DNA of 64,000 nt from Bimastos eiseni (lineage: Eukaryota > Annelida > Clitellata > Crassiclitellata > Lumbricidae), in the NCBI GenBank assembly GCA_959347315.1, contig OY365814.1:34763629-34827628 (forward strand), written 5' to 3'. Each line of letters opens with the position of its first letter. Within the stretch, counting starts at the first letter, position 1. The position numbers were made by a program, and so were the translations under genes. Below, one piece after another: positions 60,818 through 64,000 of the stretch. The notes beneath the pieces were generated by a model, which was not told where the DNA came from, did no database searches, and was given only the letters and a program-made list of their open reading frames with translations.

Positions 60818-62994
60818 TTGTTTATAGTTTTTTTAGGGTGGGGGAGAACCCAGTTTACCTCCAATGGACTTGCAGTTTTGTGGTTAGAATTGTAATGTAG
60901 GCTTACTTTCTGACAATTATTTGGATTAGTTTTGAGAAGAGTAATTTTCTCTGTTTGGAATGAGTATTGGAGGAAAGGTTTTTGATGCTGGCTGCTTATG
61001 AAAAGCGTTACTTGGCTACCAATCCCTGTGAAGGGCTTTCCAACGACAGAGCCAGGCTTACCAGCTTTGGTTTACTCTAACCTACTGTGCAAATGCTAGT
61101 GGGTTAAAGGCAGATGGTTTTATTAGGGATTTTGGATAAATTATGATTAAAATCTTTAGCTGATAACATGAAATATCACAGCTTATTAGTATAGGGTGGT
61201 TTTTATTTACTGATTGTCCCATTGTTTCGATTGCAGTCCCTGTGATTTTACTTTTATAGTTAGTCTTAGGAATGGTCTGTTTGGGCAATGTGTTCCCAAA
61301 GTTGTCTATTAGAACTGGTTTTCTTATATAGACGTGCTCCTCATGGTTTTTGATTGTCTCGTTAGCGAGTGGTAAGGCATGGATAATGAAGTTTGTCAGT
61401 CATTATAAGTTTTGTGTGAGCCTTCTTACTGCCCTAAGTATGTCTAGCTAAGCACCTCCAAAATACAAATATGTTGATTGCTATTCTGTTATTTCTGGCT
61501 CAGGTGATCTTGCTTTGTCTTGGTGGGTGTGTTTGGCAATTGGTGATAATCAGTTCATTTCAAACTGATTATGCTGTAGTTCTTTAATTTCTCATTGCTC
61601 ATTAGTCTTAGTCTGCTAATGCAGAAATATTAAATTGTTCTCATATTTTCCATTTATAAATGTTGAATTTGGTAATCATTAGTAACACATGTAGGTAGCT
61701 GCATGAGTTTCCTGGGTGTTTTGTAAGCAATTGAAGCATGATGGGCTGAATAGGTTAAAATCATTTTTTTCGTTTTGGTGTTTGATATAATTATATTTGA
61801 ATTAAATTTGAGTAATTTTTTGGTTCGATTGTGTGAAGGGTGCTTTGTGTGAGAGGGTTAATAGGTTAAACTTCACTGATTAAAACTAATTTTGTTGTCC
61901 TTATAATCAGTAATTACCAAACTGAGCTTAGTCAATGCCTTAACCCTTTAACGACCAGCATGTACTAAAGTGAAAGGTATAATCAATAACCTTGGTTGTT
62001 ATCTTTGCTATACATAAAAATGTACATTCTGGATCTAAATTACCACAACAATGATAAGGGATCATCCACAAAAGACGTCCGCAAGGGGAGGGTAAATGCG
62101 ACTGGGGAGGTGGTCATGGACTGCTAAATTATAGTTAAAATTACGTCTAATGGTAGTTGCTTCATGAACTTAGTTGGTTATTAGTAGTTTCAGGTTACTC
62201 TTCACATTTGAGAGAATGCTATGTAAGTAAAGCTTACATGCAAATCAGCATTTATTAAATTTATGTTAATTGAGTATTGAATGTCTTAAAAAGCGATGCA
62301 GTAAAAGAATCCTCAGAGGTTGCAATTAGGCTTGGGCAAATTAATCGATGAGGGAGAGGAATGGCCACACGTGCTCATGCCGAGGCTAAGAAATGTGAAG
62401 TCGATAAAACTTCATTCGAGGGTTGTACCGATTAAACGTCTATAAGTTAGTTCTAATAAAATTGCCTCTGTAGAAACTATTATTAACGGTAGTTTTGGCT
62501 GTCGTTAATTCGCCAGATGGCGAATTAACGACATGGCGGTCATCTTGTGACATCTCACTGCAAATATGCCAAAATCAATTTAACTGTGTTTTGGACGATA
62601 TTCATAACAAAAAGAAAACGCAAAAACATCAAACTCCGAGATGATCGACTTCCTAATCGGCATTGGCCATTTCAATAATCGTATAATCTGCTTCTTACCA
62701 GTTGCTGCCTTGGGCTGAATTAAGCAAAGCAACACAAGTATCGAATCTATAGATTTATATAACGCCTCTCTGAGAATGACCATTCAGCACGGACATTCTG
62801 AGAGAAAGACTGAGAGGCCGATGGATAGAAGCCAGTCATTAGTTTAGCCCTTAGTGATGGAGGGGGTAATTCCAAGCAGCTGCAAAAGCCCGGTGTTGGA
62901 CCAAGGCAGTCTTAGTCATTAGACAAAAAGACAGCACAAGGAAAGAGATGAATTGACAGATGGCGACTTTAATTTATATATATATATATATCTA
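60818..62994. other. Downstream of H2A.Z, no gene seen
   Basis: T-rich single-copy-looking sequence with no splice-flanked coding segment. Contains a short perfect hairpin at 62501-62532 and a (TA)n tract at about 62,975-62,990. Confidence 0.45.
62501..62532. repeat. Perfect 14-bp hairpin
   Basis: GTCGTTAATTCGCC, loop AGAT, then the exact reverse complement. Isolated; no adjacent reading frame. Confidence 0.85.
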
Positions 62995-64000
62995 GGGTGA
63001 CTCGATAGGTCGAGAACGATTTTGAATGCAGACAAATATGTTATACACAATATAATATGGAAAGTTGTATACTGGAGGATAGGTTGTTCAAATGAGAATG
63101 TTAGGGGGAAAAATTAGATCACTAGCTCACTTATTAAAATTGTAACGCCAATATCCGTGACGTCATCAAATTCGTGCCAAGCAAACGTCCAGTTACGCCG
63201 AAAACAATATTATACGACCATCATTGTTAATCCACACATAATTAATTAATACAAATTATCATTTAGTATTTAATAATGTTTCCTTTACTCTTTATTACAG
63301 CCTCAAGTCGATTAGGCATCGAGCCGATTAGATTTTTCAGAGTTGTCAGAGGTATCGATGTCCATGCCTTGCGAAGCCGACGTTTTAAGGTGTTCAATGT
63401 CTGGGGTTCGGGATCGGCATAAACAGTTGCCGCCATAATACTCCAAACATTTTCTATTGGTGACAAATCCGGCGAATTAGGTGGCCAGTCCCCCGGTGAG
63501 ATGTATCCAGTGATATTTTTGTTCAACCATTCGACTGAGGCTTTTGATGTGTGTGCACGTGCACCGTCTTGTTGAAATAATCCTTCGCCGTTATTATGAA
63601 ACATTTTGTGGCTGTTAACTGAGCGCAGACTGCAGTTCGCTGGAATGCGGGTTTGACCTCTTTCTCCAGTATCTCATTAATGTAATAACTCGAAGTGACT
63701 GAAGTTTTATTTGGAATGATATGAAGTTTTGTTAATCCAAGAGATGTCATGCCTCCCCACACCAGAACTGAGGGACTGAACTTCACCTGTGGAGCGCACG
63801 GAACAGAACTTTCTTGTGATCCCCACACAACGTCGTTCTTACTGTTAGGTACGTGGTAGAGTTTGAAGGGCGATTCATCACTGAACATAACACGCGACCA
63901 ATCAATATCCTTAAACTTCTTCGCGAAGTTTACTCGGCGAACTTTGTAAGCATCAGTTAACTTTTGGACTTTTTGTCTCTTGAAACTCTTCCATTTCAGC
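62995..64000 (-). mobile_element. Tc1/mariner (DD37E) element, cut by the right edge
   Basis: The left boundary is placed after the TA at 62993-62994, where GGGTGACTCGATAGGTCGAG begins; this could be the terminal repeat, but the other end is outside the window. Carries the frameshifted transposase at 63263-64000. Confidence 0.6.
63263..64000 (-). pseudogene. Tc1/mariner DD37E transposase, frameshifted, partial
   Basis: Catalytic half of a Tc1-like transposase. Reading open from the right edge gives VRRVNFAKKFKD and MFSDESPFKL (first Asp), VLVWGGM, then a one-base shift near 63,600-63,650. The other frame continues with LFQQDGARAHTS (second Asp) and WPPNSPDLSPIENVW (Glu); 37 residues separate Asp and Glu, so DD37E. 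Ends at 63263 after LEAVIKSKGN. The DNA-binding N-terminus is beyond the window. The shift makes this copy inactive unless it is an assembly error. Confidence 0.8.

Noticed and set aside
62330..62460. Possible hAT-like end near GGCTTGGGCAAATTAATCGA
   Set aside because: No convincing second end or target duplication.

Overview
This is a piece of animal nuclear genome. Genes are split into many small exons with GT-AG introns, intergenic DNA is AT-rich, microsatellites are abundant, and DNA transposons and LINE/SINE remnants are interspersed. The protein families (ADAM metalloproteases, a claudin-fold four-TM protein, histone H2A.Z, C2H2 zinc fingers) show it is metazoan. A marine invertebrate is my best guess, but the sequence does not fix the phylum. 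All gene models below come from reading splice sites and family motifs by eye; no search was run.

Layout, left to right. (1) 1-11,252 (-): ADAM paralogue A, from its signal-peptide exon to the first disintegrin exons, running off the left edge. It has an in-frame TGA and a damaged splice phase, so it is probably a pseudogene. (2) 13,760-28,359 (-): ADAM paralogue B, the tandem twin of A, with exons of the same size and order. It looks intact and encodes prodomain, active zinc protease, disintegrin and cysteine-rich domains, then a Thr/Pro mucin-like stalk of about 700 residues in one giant exon, a transmembrane helix and a Tyr-rich tail. (3) 29.9-30.9 kb: LINE relic. (4) 31,302-37,377 (+): ADAM paralogue C, inverted. 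Six good exons cover the catalytic core, plus a possible signal exon; a complete DD37D mariner transposon (32,421-33,800) lies between them. (5) 37,735-43,554 (-): a four-exon claudin-like protein whose largest intron holds unassigned coding-like exons on the + strand. (6) 44,867-48,787: a decayed hAT-like element containing a nested palindromic MITE. (7) 49,519-49,858 (-): a two-exon gene for a 62-residue membrane protein. (8) 50,045-52,143 (-): an intronless, broken C2H2 zinc-finger gene. (9) 53.7-55.1 kb: inverted-repeat elements. (10) 56-60.8 kb (+): histone H2A.Z, with three inverted-repeat structures in its introns, including a perfect 48-bp palindrome. (11) 62,995 to the right edge: a frameshifted DD37E Tc1/mariner transposase.

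How the genes relate: A, B and C are a small local family of secreted or membrane-anchored metalloproteases. Each metalloprotease unit uses the same exon cassette (about 81/72/173/82-97/140/184 bp). B is the only copy that reads through to a membrane anchor. The other genes are unrelated neighbours.
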